From the NCBI RefSeq assembly GCF_900116665.1, contig NZ_FPBK01000014.1, forward strand, positions 1-64,000: a stretch of 64,000 nt of DNA, given 5' to 3'. Within the stretch, counting starts at the first letter, position 1; the number at the start of each line of letters is the position of its first letter. A program made the translations under genes and the position numbers. The notes beneath the pieces were generated by a model that saw only the letters and a list, made by a program, of their open reading frames with translations, was not told the DNA's origin and ran no database searches. Of the stretch, positions 45,243 through 55,683 are shown one piece after another. Source of the stretch: Pustulibacterium marinum. Its GTDB lineage: Bacteria; Bacteroidota; Bacteroidia; Flavobacteriales; Flavobacteriaceae.

Positions 45243-46778
45243 TTACTGATTTTTAGAAATCATTTCAAGGGATTTATCCATTGAGAAGTATTTTGAATTG
45301 TTGAGGATTATTTGCTTCTTGTTTTTCTTCGGAATTTCTATATTATTCAATTCTATTTTATAGGCATCATCAAATACAAAAGCAGGTCTGTAATCTTCAT
45401 CTTTCAATGTTAACTTCAGATTTTTGATAATCAATCCCTTTACATGTCTTACATAAAATGCCCAAGCTGGTAATTCTCCAAACATAGTAAACTCTGGATA
45501 TCCTTTTACTTCTTCTGGTACTCTGTCTAATCCACTTAAAGGAACGTATGCCATACCTTTAAAAGCTTTTCCAGGGTATTGAATTTCAACATTTTCAAGA
45601 GAAACTTCTTCTATGTAATGATTTGGAATGCCGGTAATAATAGCTGGAAAAGGATTGTGAAAGTAATTTACTTCTGGTCCTCGTAATTTATAATCAAGAT
45701 CTGGTCTACCAAAAGGTACTTCTACCTTTAGATTTTTGATGTTGATATTTTGTATACTACCGGGCTTTTCACCATCTCTATGTCCTAACCGAATAAAAAT
45801 AGCATTCCCGGTGTTTTTAGCTGTTAAATTATTGACTTGCACATTTTCTATAACGGCTCCATCAACAGATTCAATAGCTATAGCAGATCTAAAAGTATCA
45901 TATACCTTAATATTCTGGATCACTATATTTTTGAAACCTCCATATGAAGCGCTTCCAAATTTAATAGCGCTAGCACTAGACCTTATGGTGCAATCGGATA
46001 TGAAAATATCATTATTGCAGTAATCAGAAAAATACGATTTTAAACAAATACCATCATCTGCAGAATTAATATCACATCCTGTAATGCTTACTTTATCGCA
46101 ATCTGTAATATCAATACCATCGTTATTCCAATAAGATCTATTGGTAATTGTAAGGTTTGCTAGTGTTAAATTTTCACACAATTCAAATGATAATCCCCAG
46201 CAAGCTGCTTCCCCCAATTGTAACGCTGAAATTTCTACATTTTTACATTCAGAAAACCTGAATAACTTAGGCCGCGCCAATTCGCTAGGCCTCTTTCTTC
46301 TATAATTATATGCAGAATCTACCCTAATCCCGGCATGGTGTAAACTATCAATTGCCAATGCTAAATCTAAACCTTGCCCATTGATACTTCCTTTGCCATA
46401 TATTTTGACATTTGATGCTTTGTACGCTAGAAGTAGAGCTAATTGTGAATTATCGTCTTTTTTTGAAGCCAGAGGTATATTTTTGACATCTAAAACTTTA
46501 TAATCTCTTGGATCGGTACTTCCTAAAAGCTCTGAATCTTTATCAAAATATAGCTGTACATTACTTTTTAACTGAATTGTCCCGGTTACATACTTTCCTT
46601 TCGGAAAAAAAAGAGTTCCACCTCCTGCTTGATGAATATGGTCAATGGCATTTTGAATTATTTCTGTATTCTTAGTTATTCCATCTGGCTTGGCTCCCTC
46701 GCTTATAATATTTAAATCTAAGGGTTGGGCCATACTTGTACCTATAGAGAACATTAAAAGGAATAATAATTTTTTCAT
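45243..46778 (-). CDS. GH28 family glycosidase (polygalacturonase/rhamnogalacturonan type)
   Basis: Right-handed beta-helix enzyme of 511 aa with a signal peptide (KLLFLLMFSIGTSMAQ). The pectate-lyase-3-like start ISEGAKPDGITKNTEIIQNAI is followed by the GH28 active site: NNDGIDI near residue 210 (equivalent to NTDG), SADDGICLKS near 230 (the paired Asp), and SAIKFGSASYGGFKN near 260 in the place of the GHG loop. The final RIK-type element is SAIAIES in this frame. It hydrolyses alpha-galacturonic linkages; related Bacteroidota members act on rhamnogalacturonan or release GalA end-groups. It lies 16 bp after GH92 and 9 bp before GH2. Confidence 0.88.
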   Translation of the reverse strand: MKKLLFLLMFSIGTSMAQPLDLNIISEGAKPDGITKNTEIIQNAIDHIHQAGGGTLFFPKGKYVTGTIQLKSNVQLYFDKDSELLGSTDPRDYKVLDVKNIPLASKKDDNSQLALLLAYKASNVKIYGKGSINGQGLDLALAIDSLHHAGIRVDSAYNYRRKRPSELARPKLFRFSECKNVEISALQLGEAACWGLSFELCENLTLANLTITNRSYWNNDGIDITDCDKVSITGCDINSADDGICLKSYFSDYCNNDIFISDCTIRSSASAIKFGSASYGGFKNIVIQNIKVYDTFRSAIAIESVDGAVIENVQVNNLTAKNTGNAIFIRLGHRDGEKPGSIQNINIKNLKVEVPFGRPDLDYKLRGPEVNYFHNPFPAIITGIPNHYIEEVSLENVEIQYPGKAFKGMAYVPLSGLDRVPEEVKGYPEFTMFGELPAWAFYVRHVKGLIIKNLKLTLKDEDYRPAFVFDDAYKIELNNIEIPKKNKKQIILNNSKYFSMDKSLEMISKNQ

Positions 46779-46794
46779 TTCTGAATTGCTTTAA

Positions 46795-49137
46795 TTATTG
46801 ATTACTCATTTCCAATTCCAAAATTCCACCGCTGGTTATAGAGGAATGCTTCAAACTAGTTTTATGCAACTCTTTATCATTCCATAAAATCTTTTTAAGA
46901 TACCTATTTTCGTCCGAATTGTTCTTTGTGGTGATCACAAAAGTTTCTCCTTCATAAAAATCAGGATTTAAATGGATGGTTATTTTATCAAAAATGGGAC
47001 TTCCAATTTGATATTCAGGGTCAGCTTCTGTTCCTCCATTCATTTGAAACAAACCTATTTTCATCAATACAGCTAAACTTCCCATGAGTCCTTGATCTTC
47101 GTCTCCGTTATAGCCTGTATTTTCATTTAAACCAGAAAAAACCGTATTTACAACTTCTCGTGACCAATATTGCGTAAGATCTGGGCGACCTAACTTTTCA
47201 AATATAAGAGCCGTTTGAATAGAAGGTTGATTTCCGTAATTGATAGGAATTCTACTATACTCAGGATGTAATTCTGCTGCATGCGAATCACCCGAAGTAA
47301 AACCAAGCTTAGCCGCTGTTTTAAATTGTTCCTGTAATTTCTCTATTGCTTTTTCAGCTCCGCCCATTTGATTGGCCAATCCTAAAATATCTTGAGGAAC
47401 AAACCACGTTGCTTGCGCGCCATTGGCTTCTATAAATCCATTTTGATATGTATACGGATCATACTTCACTGACCAATTACCGGAAACATCTTTAGGATGC
47501 ATCCATCCGATAGCACTATCAAATACGTTCTTGTAATTTTGAGCACGTTTCAAGAAATAGGTTGCATCCTCTTTATACCCCATTTTATCAGCCAATTGTG
47601 CCAATGTCCAATCTTGATAAGCATATTCCAGCGTTAAACTTACACCATCCTGATGCCCGCCAAATTCACCATCGGGCAACGGATATGGTACATAACCATT
47701 TTTCATATAGTATGAAAAACCTCCACCCTTTTGCGTATTGTGTTCATACCCGGCACGTTCCATGATTCCACCCGGCATATGATTTTTTTTCAAAGCCAGA
47801 TAAATACTGTCTAAATTCTCCTTTACAATTCCTTTTTGAATGGCACTCACCATAAATGGTGTGGAAGATGCACCCGTCATCACATAGGTATAATTTCCTC
47901 CAGAAGGTCCACGGGGTATTAAACCGCCATCTTTGTAATACTGCATGAGTGAAAGTGAAAACTCCTTCATTCTCTCTGGATAAACTAAACCCCATAGGGT
48001 ATTTATAGTCCATTGTGCTCCCCAAAAAGAATCTGAATTGTAATGATTAAACATTGGTTTTCCTTCCTTGTCCAATGGCAATTGCCCTATTCTAAATGAA
48101 GTTCCGGTATAATCTGGATATGCTCCATTTACATCGCTGATAATTCTTCTTCCTTGTAAAGCATGCCACAGATCTGTATAAAATCTTCTCTGGGTTTGAT
48201 CCGTTCCTCCTGTAATTTCAATTTTACTCAATTCACTATTCCATTCTTTTTTGGAAGCATTGACGATTTCATTAAAATTCCATTCCGGTATTTCATTGAC
48301 AAGATTTTCCTTAGCATTTTCATTGGATGTATATGAAATTGCAAGCTTCATCTTCACCTCGTTCAACTGATTGTCTAACTTCACCAAATAATTACCTGTA
48401 ACCTCATCTTTCTGAATAGATTCTATTTCAGAATTTAAAGAAACATAGAAAAAGATTTTTGTAGCTTTTGGTCTTCTATACGTTGGTTGTGCTATTAAAG
48501 ATCCTTCTAAAGTTGAATCATTTACTTTTTTCAAAAAACCTTCAGCATTAGTACACGGTCCCAAAATGGTATTCAAATTGAATAAAATTCCTTTTTCTTT
48601 CTCTTTCGGAAAAGTATACTTATGAAAACCTACCCGCGTTGATGAAGTGAGCGCTACATCAATCTGATATCTTTCTAACTTCAAATGATGATATCCCGGA
48701 GTAATTTCTTCATTCTGGTGGTTAAATTTTGAATAAAAGTCTTGAAAAATGTGTTGCTCATCAGTTTCCTTCATCACAACAGGCATTACCGAAACTCCTG
48801 ATAACTGCCATGCATGGATATGACTAAAACCTTTCACTGTATCCGATTCAAAACGATAACCACTTCCCCAAGCTCCTTCGATACGTGTATCTGGGCTTAA
48901 ATTCACCATTCCGAAAGGTCTGCTGGCCGAAGAAAAGTAAAACCATCTGGAGTTTTTGGTATCTAGTAAAGGGTATACTTTTTCTGTAAATGATGATGAA
49001 CTTTTTGAAATATCTTTATTTGTTTTCTGTTCTTGCTTAGTCTGCTTACAAGCACTTATAAAAATAGCAATACAGACTAAAAAAGTAACCCGTTTTGAAT
49101 ACTGTCTAATGCATGTTTGTACAATCATTCCCCGCAA
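46795..49137 (-). CDS. GH92 exo-alpha-mannosidase lipoprotein
   Basis: A 780-aa Ca2+-dependent inverting alpha-mannosidase. SPII signal with lipobox FISAC (Cys 30). GH92 signatures: NLSPDTRIEGAWGSGYRF near residue 77, WTINTLWGLVYPERMKEF near 380, SGGNYTYVMTGASSTPFMV near 412, EANGAQATWFVPQDILGL near 575 and TGYNGDEDQGLMGSLAVLMKIGLF near 690, where the conserved acidic cluster binds calcium and the catalytic base. It lies 109 bp past SusD, the widest gap in the operon, and could have extra regulation there. It points to alpha-linked mannose in the target glycan. Confidence 0.94.
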   Translation of the reverse strand: MRGMIVQTCIRQYSKRVTFLVCIAIFISACKQTKQEQKTNKDISKSSSSFTEKVYPLLDTKNSRWFYFSSASRPFGMVNLSPDTRIEGAWGSGYRFESDTVKGFSHIHAWQLSGVSVMPVVMKETDEQHIFQDFYSKFNHQNEEITPGYHHLKLERYQIDVALTSSTRVGFHKYTFPKEKEKGILFNLNTILGPCTNAEGFLKKVNDSTLEGSLIAQPTYRRPKATKIFFYVSLNSEIESIQKDEVTGNYLVKLDNQLNEVKMKLAISYTSNENAKENLVNEIPEWNFNEIVNASKKEWNSELSKIEITGGTDQTQRRFYTDLWHALQGRRIISDVNGAYPDYTGTSFRIGQLPLDKEGKPMFNHYNSDSFWGAQWTINTLWGLVYPERMKEFSLSLMQYYKDGGLIPRGPSGGNYTYVMTGASSTPFMVSAIQKGIVKENLDSIYLALKKNHMPGGIMERAGYEHNTQKGGGFSYYMKNGYVPYPLPDGEFGGHQDGVSLTLEYAYQDWTLAQLADKMGYKEDATYFLKRAQNYKNVFDSAIGWMHPKDVSGNWSVKYDPYTYQNGFIEANGAQATWFVPQDILGLANQMGGAEKAIEKLQEQFKTAAKLGFTSGDSHAAELHPEYSRIPINYGNQPSIQTALIFEKLGRPDLTQYWSREVVNTVFSGLNENTGYNGDEDQGLMGSLAVLMKIGLFQMNGGTEADPEYQIGSPIFDKITIHLNPDFYEGETFVITTKNNSDENRYLKKILWNDKELHKTSLKHSSITSGGILELEMSNQ

Positions 49138-49246
49138 TTTTTTTGATACTCATTATTATTCTACTAAAAAAAGAGCGGCCAAAATTCTTTCACCTGTCCG
49201 CCCTTTATTATCCAACTATATACTTCAAACAAAAAATAATCTTGCT

Positions 49247-50872
49247 TTAATATCCAGGGTTTTGTTCTATACTTCCACCAGAGTTGTCTATTTCTGTCTG
49301 TGGAATAGGGCGCAACAAATGCTTTTCTTGTAAAGCATTGTTCAGCGCCGCATGCGGATTGTTCTCCAAAACACGATCTATAAGTCTACCTGTTCTTTTA
49401 AGATCCATCCATCGGTTTGCTTCTCCAGCTAATTCGCGAGCTCTTTCATCCAAAATAAAATCGATATCTACTTCAGTGGCAGTTACCTCTTCTGTAATAC
49501 CTGCTCTAGCACGTAATGTAGTTAATAAGGTTGCAGCTTCTGCTGTATTTCCTAATTGCAAATAGGCTTCTGCAGCAAATAAATAGGCTTCTCCACCACG
49601 CATGAGTACCATATCTCTTTCTCCTTGAACGGAAACATCTGGCTGTGCAAAAGGAGCCGCAGGGTCATCAAATTTTTGAAACATAGGATAATGTACTGTA
49701 GTTACACCATCGTTTTGAAAATAGGTTCCCGGATTAATCACAGCATAAGGTACTGCATCTATTTCTGCTTGTGTCCAAGCAGTTTTAGGAAAATAGATAG
49801 CTGTATCACCAGCTGAAACGGTTACAGATGAACCATTTACGGTTGCTGTATATTCCTCTGTTGCATCTATTACTCTCGTAAATGTAGCTTCTGCTCTTTC
49901 ATCTTCTTCTTCAAAAAGGCTATAGTAAAATGGTGTAGGCATTGGCCCTAAGCCTTTTACGGTTCTTGTTAAACCAGGGTAATCAAAAAATCTAAACTTG
50001 TACATCATATGTCTTGAATTTCCCCAACCTCTGGAAACTGAATTGCTTCCGAATAAATAAGAGAAAATTACCTCATCGTTTCGTTGATTGTCTATAGATA
50101 CTAATTCTGAAAAGCTATCTTCTAACGGGTGATTGGCTATTACGGTTTCGGCTAACGTAGCTGCTTGTGAAAAATCAGCATCTGAACCGTACGACTTATA
50201 CCCTCTTGTTAAGAGCACTTTAGATATAAAATGTCTCACTGCGTCTTTGGAAACTCTACCAAATGTATCGGGTTCTTCCGGTACGCCAGCCAAAGCATCT
50301 TCTAGATCCATTAATATTTGATCATAAACAGCTTCTTCTGAAGCTCTGGTAAAATCTCTTTCAGCAACTGTAATTTGATTTAATACTAAAGGAACTCCGC
50401 CATAATTTTCAGCCAATTTAAAATAAGCCATAGCTCTAAAGAACTTCACCTCGCCAAGACCAACGGCTAAATCATCTGCTGAAAGATCGGCAATACCTTC
50501 TGAGTTATCTATCACTACATTGGCAGCAGCAATAATTTTATATTGATTGGTCCAGTAGTATCCAATACTGCTATTTAAAGAGGTTAAATTCACATAATCA
50601 TTGAGTTCATCGGTACCGGTAATGGCTCCTCCTCTTGTAACAATATCGGTCCCCAGATCCTCCAGAGTATAATATACATTTGGTGTATAATAGGTAGTTG
50701 TTTCCCTAGAAATTTCATAGGTATACGCTACCAATTGATCAAACATATCAGCATCTATATTCTCTAAGCTTAAATAGGAGTTATTCTCTTCTTCCAAGTA
50801 ATCTTCACAGCCTACCATAGCTACGGAACATGCAAATACCGAGGCAATTATTCTATATTTTAATGATTTCAT
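49247..50872 (-). CDS. SusD-family glycan-binding lipoprotein
   Basis: Outer-membrane surface lipoprotein of 541 aa that binds glycan and forms a lid on its SusC partner. SPII signal with VGC at Cys 22 followed by EDYLEEE. RagB/SusD helices: DQLVAYTYEISRE near 45, KFFRAMAYFKLAENYGGVPLVL near 145 (the conserved TPR face), and the C-terminal LDERARELAGEANRWMDLKRTGRL near 475, typical of SusD. The end, HLLRPIPQTEIDNSGG followed by QNPGY, is the canonical C-terminus. It is 21 bp after susC. Its variable region sets glycan specificity and cannot be read by eye. Confidence 0.96.
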   Translation of the reverse strand: MKSLKYRIIASVFACSVAMVGCEDYLEEENNSYLSLENIDADMFDQLVAYTYEISRETTTYYTPNVYYTLEDLGTDIVTRGGAITGTDELNDYVNLTSLNSSIGYYWTNQYKIIAAANVVIDNSEGIADLSADDLAVGLGEVKFFRAMAYFKLAENYGGVPLVLNQITVAERDFTRASEEAVYDQILMDLEDALAGVPEEPDTFGRVSKDAVRHFISKVLLTRGYKSYGSDADFSQAATLAETVIANHPLEDSFSELVSIDNQRNDEVIFSYLFGSNSVSRGWGNSRHMMYKFRFFDYPGLTRTVKGLGPMPTPFYYSLFEEEDERAEATFTRVIDATEEYTATVNGSSVTVSAGDTAIYFPKTAWTQAEIDAVPYAVINPGTYFQNDGVTTVHYPMFQKFDDPAAPFAQPDVSVQGERDMVLMRGGEAYLFAAEAYLQLGNTAEAATLLTTLRARAGITEEVTATEVDIDFILDERARELAGEANRWMDLKRTGRLIDRVLENNPHAALNNALQEKHLLRPIPQTEIDNSGGSIEQNPGY

Positions 50873-50893
50873 TTTGATTCGATTTTTTGTTGA

Positions 50894-53800
50894 TTAAAAA
50901 CTTACGTTTAGACCTAACATATAGGTGCGCGACATAAATGCTGCTCCCCAGGCATTTCTTCCGGCATTCTCAGGATCCCAACCATCATATTTGGTAAATG
51001 TGAAAGGATTTTGAACGGTAGAATACACTCGTAAACTACTCATTTTTAGTTTTTCTAAAACGTTGTCGGCGAAGGTATAACCAAGAGTCATATAGCCTAC
51101 TTTTACAAAAGAGATATCCTTGTATTTTACCGCATTTTGATAAATACCTCCGTTACCAGGCTGGTACCAATCATTTGTTGGGTTGGTTGGTGTCCAGTAA
51201 TCTACATCATAAGCATTGAATAATCTTGTTGGGTCTCCATCCCATGGAAATGAGAAATTGTTATGGAAATTACTTAAGATTTTGTTACCCTGACTAACGT
51301 TTAGGAAGAATGAAAAATCAAGATTCTTATATTTAAAATTATTGGTAATACCACCTGTCCATTTTGGCGTAACCTGACCAATAACTTTTCTATCAGCATC
51401 GGCAGTAATTTGACCATCATTATTCACGTCTCTTACTTTTACCTGTCCTGGGGTTTGTCCGTACTGAGCTGCTTCTGCTGCTTCATCTATTTGCCAAGTT
51501 CCTATGTATTCATAATCATAAATAGCACCAACCGGTTCTCCTACACGTTGAATAAGATTTGTTCCTTGTACATTGAAGATAATTTCATCTACACCTCCAT
51601 ATAGTTTTTCAAGACGGTTTCTGTTAGATGCAAAATTGATATTGGTAGACCATGTAAAATCTCCTTTGTCAATGTTGATTGTGTTTAATCCTATTTCAAT
51701 ACCTCTGTTCGTAGATTCTCCAATGTTTTCATATACTCCGCTAAAACCTGTTACGGTAGACAGCCCCGTGTTGAAAATGATATCGGTGTTTTTTCGGTTA
51801 TAAACATCAATAGAACCATTAATTCGGTTGTTTAAAAATCCAAAATCAATACCTATATTGATTTCACTGGTTCGTTCCCATTTCAAATTCTTGTTAGCCA
51901 ATGCAGTTACATACAACGTAGAGTACGACTGATCTCCAAGCGTTGTTGCGCTACTACCTAATAGCGATTGAGATCCAAGAGGAGCTAAACCTCCACCTTG
52001 ACCGTTATTACCGGTTTGACCGTAACTAAGTCTTAGTTTTGCATTGGTAAGTACTTTTTGAGATTTCATGAAATCTTCTTCCATAATTTTCCAAGCGAAT
52101 GCTGCGGATGGGAAGAATGCCCATTTATTACCATCTGCCAAGATAGAAGCACCATCATAACGACCGGTAAGAGTAATTAAATACTTATCTAACAAGCCGT
52201 AGTTAATTCTACCTGTATAAGATTCTAAAGTTAATTTTGAAAAATCACTAGACACATCTCTAATATCTGTACCAGCTCCAAGGTTGTAGAAAGAAAATTC
52301 ATCGGTAGTGAAGTTTCTTACCTGTGTATAATATCCTTCTGAGCGTTCTAAATATCTAGAAAATACTCCAGTAAAATCTACTGTGTGAACTCCTTTTTCA
52401 AAATTGTAATTAATAATGTTATCCCATGCATAAGAGAAGTAATTGGTGTTTTCTACTTGTGCTCTTCTGTTCGCAGGATCTGCCACTACACTTTTTGAAT
52501 ACAAACCTCTATATTCCCCGTATCGTCCAAACTTGATATTTGGCGAAAATTTAGTAGTAAAAGTTACATTTTTTATAGGCGTTAATTTTAAAGCAATATC
52601 ACCTATGTACTGTAAATATCTTGTTTCTCTGGTCACATTATCTGCTTCAAAAAGCGGATTGGTAACTTGAGTTTCCTTTGCTGTTGGAAAAAACTTTAAT
52701 GTTCCATCTTCATTATAAGCCCTACCAATAGGTTTTAGACGATATGCACTACGAAACGCTTCCCAACTTCCTGTATTTTGAACGGCATAGGTCAAGTAAT
52801 TACTTAAACTGAAATTCACCCATTCCGCCAGATCACTGTTTACACTTGCACGAATGTTGTATCTACTAAAATCTTCTCCCTCCATGTTTCCTACATCACG
52901 TGTATATCCTAAACCTGCAGCATAGGTTGTTTTTTCTGAACCACCGCTTAAGTTTAAGGTATGGTTGGTTTGGAATCCTTTTTTCAATAAAAGACCTACC
53001 CAATCTGTATTAACTCCGTCCGCTACATTTTGTAATTCTTCAGCATCTAAATAATCTGATAACACCACATCATCTCTGGTATAATCTAAGTTACCGGCAG
53101 CAAACTCATTTCCTACTACTACATCTTTAAGGTATTCCACATACCCTGGACCGTCTTGAATAGATGGTAAATGATAAGCTTCTTTAAACCCGAAGTAATT
53201 GCTATAATCTACACGCATTTTTCCATTTCTACCACTTTTCGTTTCAATAAGCACTACCCCGTTACTACCTCTAGAACCATACACTGCAGTAGCGGAAGCA
53301 TCTTTTAAGATATCCATTCGACTAATATCGGCCGGATTTAAAAACGAAATATCATCTACAAAAATTCCGTCTACGATAAACAATGGATTTTGTCCCGGAT
53401 TAAAACCTCCATTGGACGCTGTTTCATTGGTATTAATGGTACTGGCTCCACGAATACGAATGTTAAACCCTCCCGAACCGGGTTTGTTATCTGTTCTTTG
53501 AATCACAACACCGGGAGCTTGACCTTGCAAAGCGGAAACTGCATCTACTTTATTAGCTTGTTCAATTTTCTTAGAATCAACAGTAGCTACAGATCCGGTA
53601 ACGTCCTTTCTCTTTACAGTACCATATCCAATAACCACTACTTCGTCTAACTGTGCACTATTTTCTTGCAGTGTTACGTTCAACGTAGTTTGATTCTCAA
53701 AAGTGATTTCCTTTGACTGAAATCCAATAAAAGAAAATACCAATACATCTCCTTTTGAAGCTGTAATGGTAAACTTTCCATCAAAATCTGTTGCAGTACC

Positions 53801-53947
53801 AGAAGTTGATCCTTTTATTACAACGTTTGCGCCAGGAATCGGAATTCCGCCACCGTCGGCAACAACCCCATTAACAGTTGTCTGTGACCAAACACTGCCT
53901 GTAACAGCTAGTATGCAAACTAGTAGTACAAATTTTAGTTTTTCCAT
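50894..53947 (-). CDS. SusC-family TonB-dependent outer-membrane transporter
   Basis: A 1,017-aa beta-barrel that imports oligosaccharides using TonB energy. Signal peptide ends near residue 22 (SVWSQ). A carboxypeptidase-regulatory-like domain follows (VVADGGGIPIPGANVVIKGS, KGDVLVFSFIGFQSKE), then the plug with LDEVVVIGYGTVKRKDVTGSVA near 100 and GFNIRIRGASTIN near 163, then LFIVDGIFVDDISFLNPADI, a SusC hallmark. The barrel ends in aromatic FMSRTYMLGLNVSF as outer-membrane proteins do. It is first gene of the main operon with a 358-bp upstream region. Confidence 0.96.
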   Translation of the reverse strand: MEKLKFVLLVCILAVTGSVWSQTTVNGVVADGGGIPIPGANVVIKGSTSGTATDFDGKFTITASKGDVLVFSFIGFQSKEITFENQTTLNVTLQENSAQLDEVVVIGYGTVKRKDVTGSVATVDSKKIEQANKVDAVSALQGQAPGVVIQRTDNKPGSGGFNIRIRGASTINTNETASNGGFNPGQNPLFIVDGIFVDDISFLNPADISRMDILKDASATAVYGSRGSNGVVLIETKSGRNGKMRVDYSNYFGFKEAYHLPSIQDGPGYVEYLKDVVVGNEFAAGNLDYTRDDVVLSDYLDAEELQNVADGVNTDWVGLLLKKGFQTNHTLNLSGGSEKTTYAAGLGYTRDVGNMEGEDFSRYNIRASVNSDLAEWVNFSLSNYLTYAVQNTGSWEAFRSAYRLKPIGRAYNEDGTLKFFPTAKETQVTNPLFEADNVTRETRYLQYIGDIALKLTPIKNVTFTTKFSPNIKFGRYGEYRGLYSKSVVADPANRRAQVENTNYFSYAWDNIINYNFEKGVHTVDFTGVFSRYLERSEGYYTQVRNFTTDEFSFYNLGAGTDIRDVSSDFSKLTLESYTGRINYGLLDKYLITLTGRYDGASILADGNKWAFFPSAAFAWKIMEEDFMKSQKVLTNAKLRLSYGQTGNNGQGGGLAPLGSQSLLGSSATTLGDQSYSTLYVTALANKNLKWERTSEINIGIDFGFLNNRINGSIDVYNRKNTDIIFNTGLSTVTGFSGVYENIGESTNRGIEIGLNTINIDKGDFTWSTNINFASNRNRLEKLYGGVDEIIFNVQGTNLIQRVGEPVGAIYDYEYIGTWQIDEAAEAAQYGQTPGQVKVRDVNNDGQITADADRKVIGQVTPKWTGGITNNFKYKNLDFSFFLNVSQGNKILSNFHNNFSFPWDGDPTRLFNAYDVDYWTPTNPTNDWYQPGNGGIYQNAVKYKDISFVKVGYMTLGYTFADNVLEKLKMSSLRVYSTVQNPFTFTKYDGWDPENAGRNAWGAAFMSRTYMLGLNVSF

Positions 53948-54025
53948 CTTCTTATGTTTTTAAATACTTACTTGTTTTGTCCTTGATTATCTGAAGCTAA
54001 AAGTAGTTACAGATATAGCCTATAC

Positions 54026-54196
54026 TCATGGATAAATCATTCAAATATATGTACTGATGCTTCACTCCTATTCCAAAAACATCATAAGAATAGATACAAA
54101 AACCTATAAATAAACACTTAACAGTTCAACTACTATTTTTTATATAGGATAAGGTTATGCTCATATTTTCCATATGTATATACAGTTTATCCATGA
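54026..54196. promoter_or_regulatory. SusC upstream region with an 11-bp inverted pair, possible HTCS site
   Basis: TCATGGATAAA (54026-54036) and TTTATCCATGA (54186-54196) are exact inverse copies about 150 bp apart, each with TATA next to it. They frame the region where the susC promoter should lie (start at 53947). No gene was seen in the 53,948-54,255 gap. Confidence 0.4.
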
Positions 54197-54255
54197 CCTG
54201 AAATGCTTTTTAAAGAACATGATAGTACTAAACAGCGATATTTTTAGGTAATAAA

Positions 54256-54280
54256 AAAGCCTGACCACATGGCCAGGCTC
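54256..54280 (-). terminator. Terminator of the upstream GH28 unit
   Basis: On the minus strand AGCCTGGCC pairs with GGTCAGGCT (one G-U) around a 4-nt loop and is followed by TTTTTTATT. It separates the GH28 gene ending at 54306 from the SusC operon. Confidence 0.85.
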
Positions 54281-54305
54281 TACACAAAACAAATTAAAAC
54301 TATGA

Positions 54306-55604
54306 TTAATTGAGCACAAAATCTTTTTTTGATACATGCTGTATGTTCTTCAAATCTTCCACATGACTTTCATCCGCAGTAATTTTTACATGTATAAATG
54401 AAAAATCCTTTAATTGATATTGATCTGACTTTTTAATATTAAAATCCATTTTACAATCAATCTCTACATTTTCAAAGGTGATGTTATTTGCAACGGATTT
54501 TTTTATATCCTTCTCTCCTTTGAGGTTAAAAAATTGTGTCCATGGTTTTATCTCCATAATTTTTGCTACGTCTCCTTTTATATCTTGTAGCGTTATATAT
54601 TCATAATGCTGCGGTGTATCTGGTCGCATTTTCAGATTTAACAATCTCGAAGCTTCTGAAACGGTACTTCTTCTAAATAGTACGTTATAATTATGAATAG
54701 ATTCACTACCACAAGTTAACGCACTATGGCAAAATCCGTAAGTATTGTCTTCTATCAAAATATTTCGGTTCTCTCCATTCTCTTCGTTCTTATCTGCAAA
54801 AGGTCCTTTCCCTCCTTTTAAAGCTACAGCATCATCGTTTACGGACATGTAACAGTTTTTAATTAACACGTTACTACATACATCTAAATCTACTGCATCT
54901 GTACTTGGTGATTTTACTGGCTCTCTGGGTGATGTTATGTGTAGATTTAATAATTTCAAGTTGTTACATTTATAATAATGCGTAGTCCAGAACGGAGAAT
55001 CTTTAAAGGAAACATTAGCTATTTGAACATTATCAGAATTAGACACATAGAGCAAGCGTGGACGCATTTCATCTTTATTTGTACATTTTGGATTGAACTC
55101 ACGACGTAACCAAAAAGCTTTCCAATATCGTAAGCCATTTCCATTTAAGAGACCTTTACCTGTGAGTGTAAACCCGTCTACATGGTCTGCATTGACCAAT
55201 GCAGGAAAATATTTTACGCTTTCTCCTTCTATTCGTGTCATCATTACTGGAAAGTTGCTAATGTCGTCACTCCCTTTTAACACAGCTCCTTCCTCTAAAT
55301 AAAGATGTGTTTTGGGCTTAAAAAAAATAGCTCCACTTAAAAAAGTTCCTTTGGGAATAATTATAACTCCTCCACCATTTGCTGCAGCCTTATCTATTAC
55401 AGCTTGTATTTTTTCGGTTTGCAACAACGTACTGTCGTTTACAACTTCATGATCTGTAATGACATATTTTTTACCAAGATCTTCGAGTTCCACAACTTTG
55501 TAATCCTTGAACCAGTTAGAAATAGGTGTTCCATCTGGGAAAATATCTTGTGCATTTATAACAAGGCTACAAAGAATACAAACAAAGGTTAAAATAGTTT
55601 TCAT
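54306..55604 (-). CDS. GH28 family glycosidase, second copy
   Basis: A 432-aa exported beta-helix protein (signal TILTFVCILCSLVINAQ). ILIPKGTF-type strand GGGVIIIPKGTFLSGAIFFKPKTHLYLEEGA lies near residue 75; the active site reads PSTDAVDLDVC near 232 and SVNDDAVALKGG near 255, with HSALTCGSESIHNYN near 290 in place of the GHG loop. These differ from classic polygalacturonases (NTDG, QDD), as in several Bacteroidota rhamnogalacturonan-active or exo-acting GH28 groups. It has its own terminator before SusC, so it is a separate unit of the locus. The N-terminal extension (DGTPISNWFKDYKVVELEDLGKKY) matches unsaturated or exo-type members. Confidence 0.85.
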   Translation of the reverse strand: MKTILTFVCILCSLVINAQDIFPDGTPISNWFKDYKVVELEDLGKKYVITDHEVVNDSTLLQTEKIQAVIDKAAANGGGVIIIPKGTFLSGAIFFKPKTHLYLEEGAVLKGSDDISNFPVMMTRIEGESVKYFPALVNADHVDGFTLTGKGLLNGNGLRYWKAFWLRREFNPKCTNKDEMRPRLLYVSNSDNVQIANVSFKDSPFWTTHYYKCNNLKLLNLHITSPREPVKSPSTDAVDLDVCSNVLIKNCYMSVNDDAVALKGGKGPFADKNEENGENRNILIEDNTYGFCHSALTCGSESIHNYNVLFRRSTVSEASRLLNLKMRPDTPQHYEYITLQDIKGDVAKIMEIKPWTQFFNLKGEKDIKKSVANNITFENVEIDCKMDFNIKKSDQYQLKDFSFIHVKITADESHVEDLKNIQHVSKKDFVLN

Positions 55605-55683
55605 ACCAATTTTTTAATGAACTATAAAATTACGGTTTTCATAAAAAACGCTATCCTGTTCTGTCCTGAGAATACCGTTTACT

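Noticed and set aside
49140-49240. Possible terminator between SusD and GH92 (GCGG and CCGC segments)
   Set aside because: The stem is only about four base pairs with a long loop and no clean T-tract; cannot be called.
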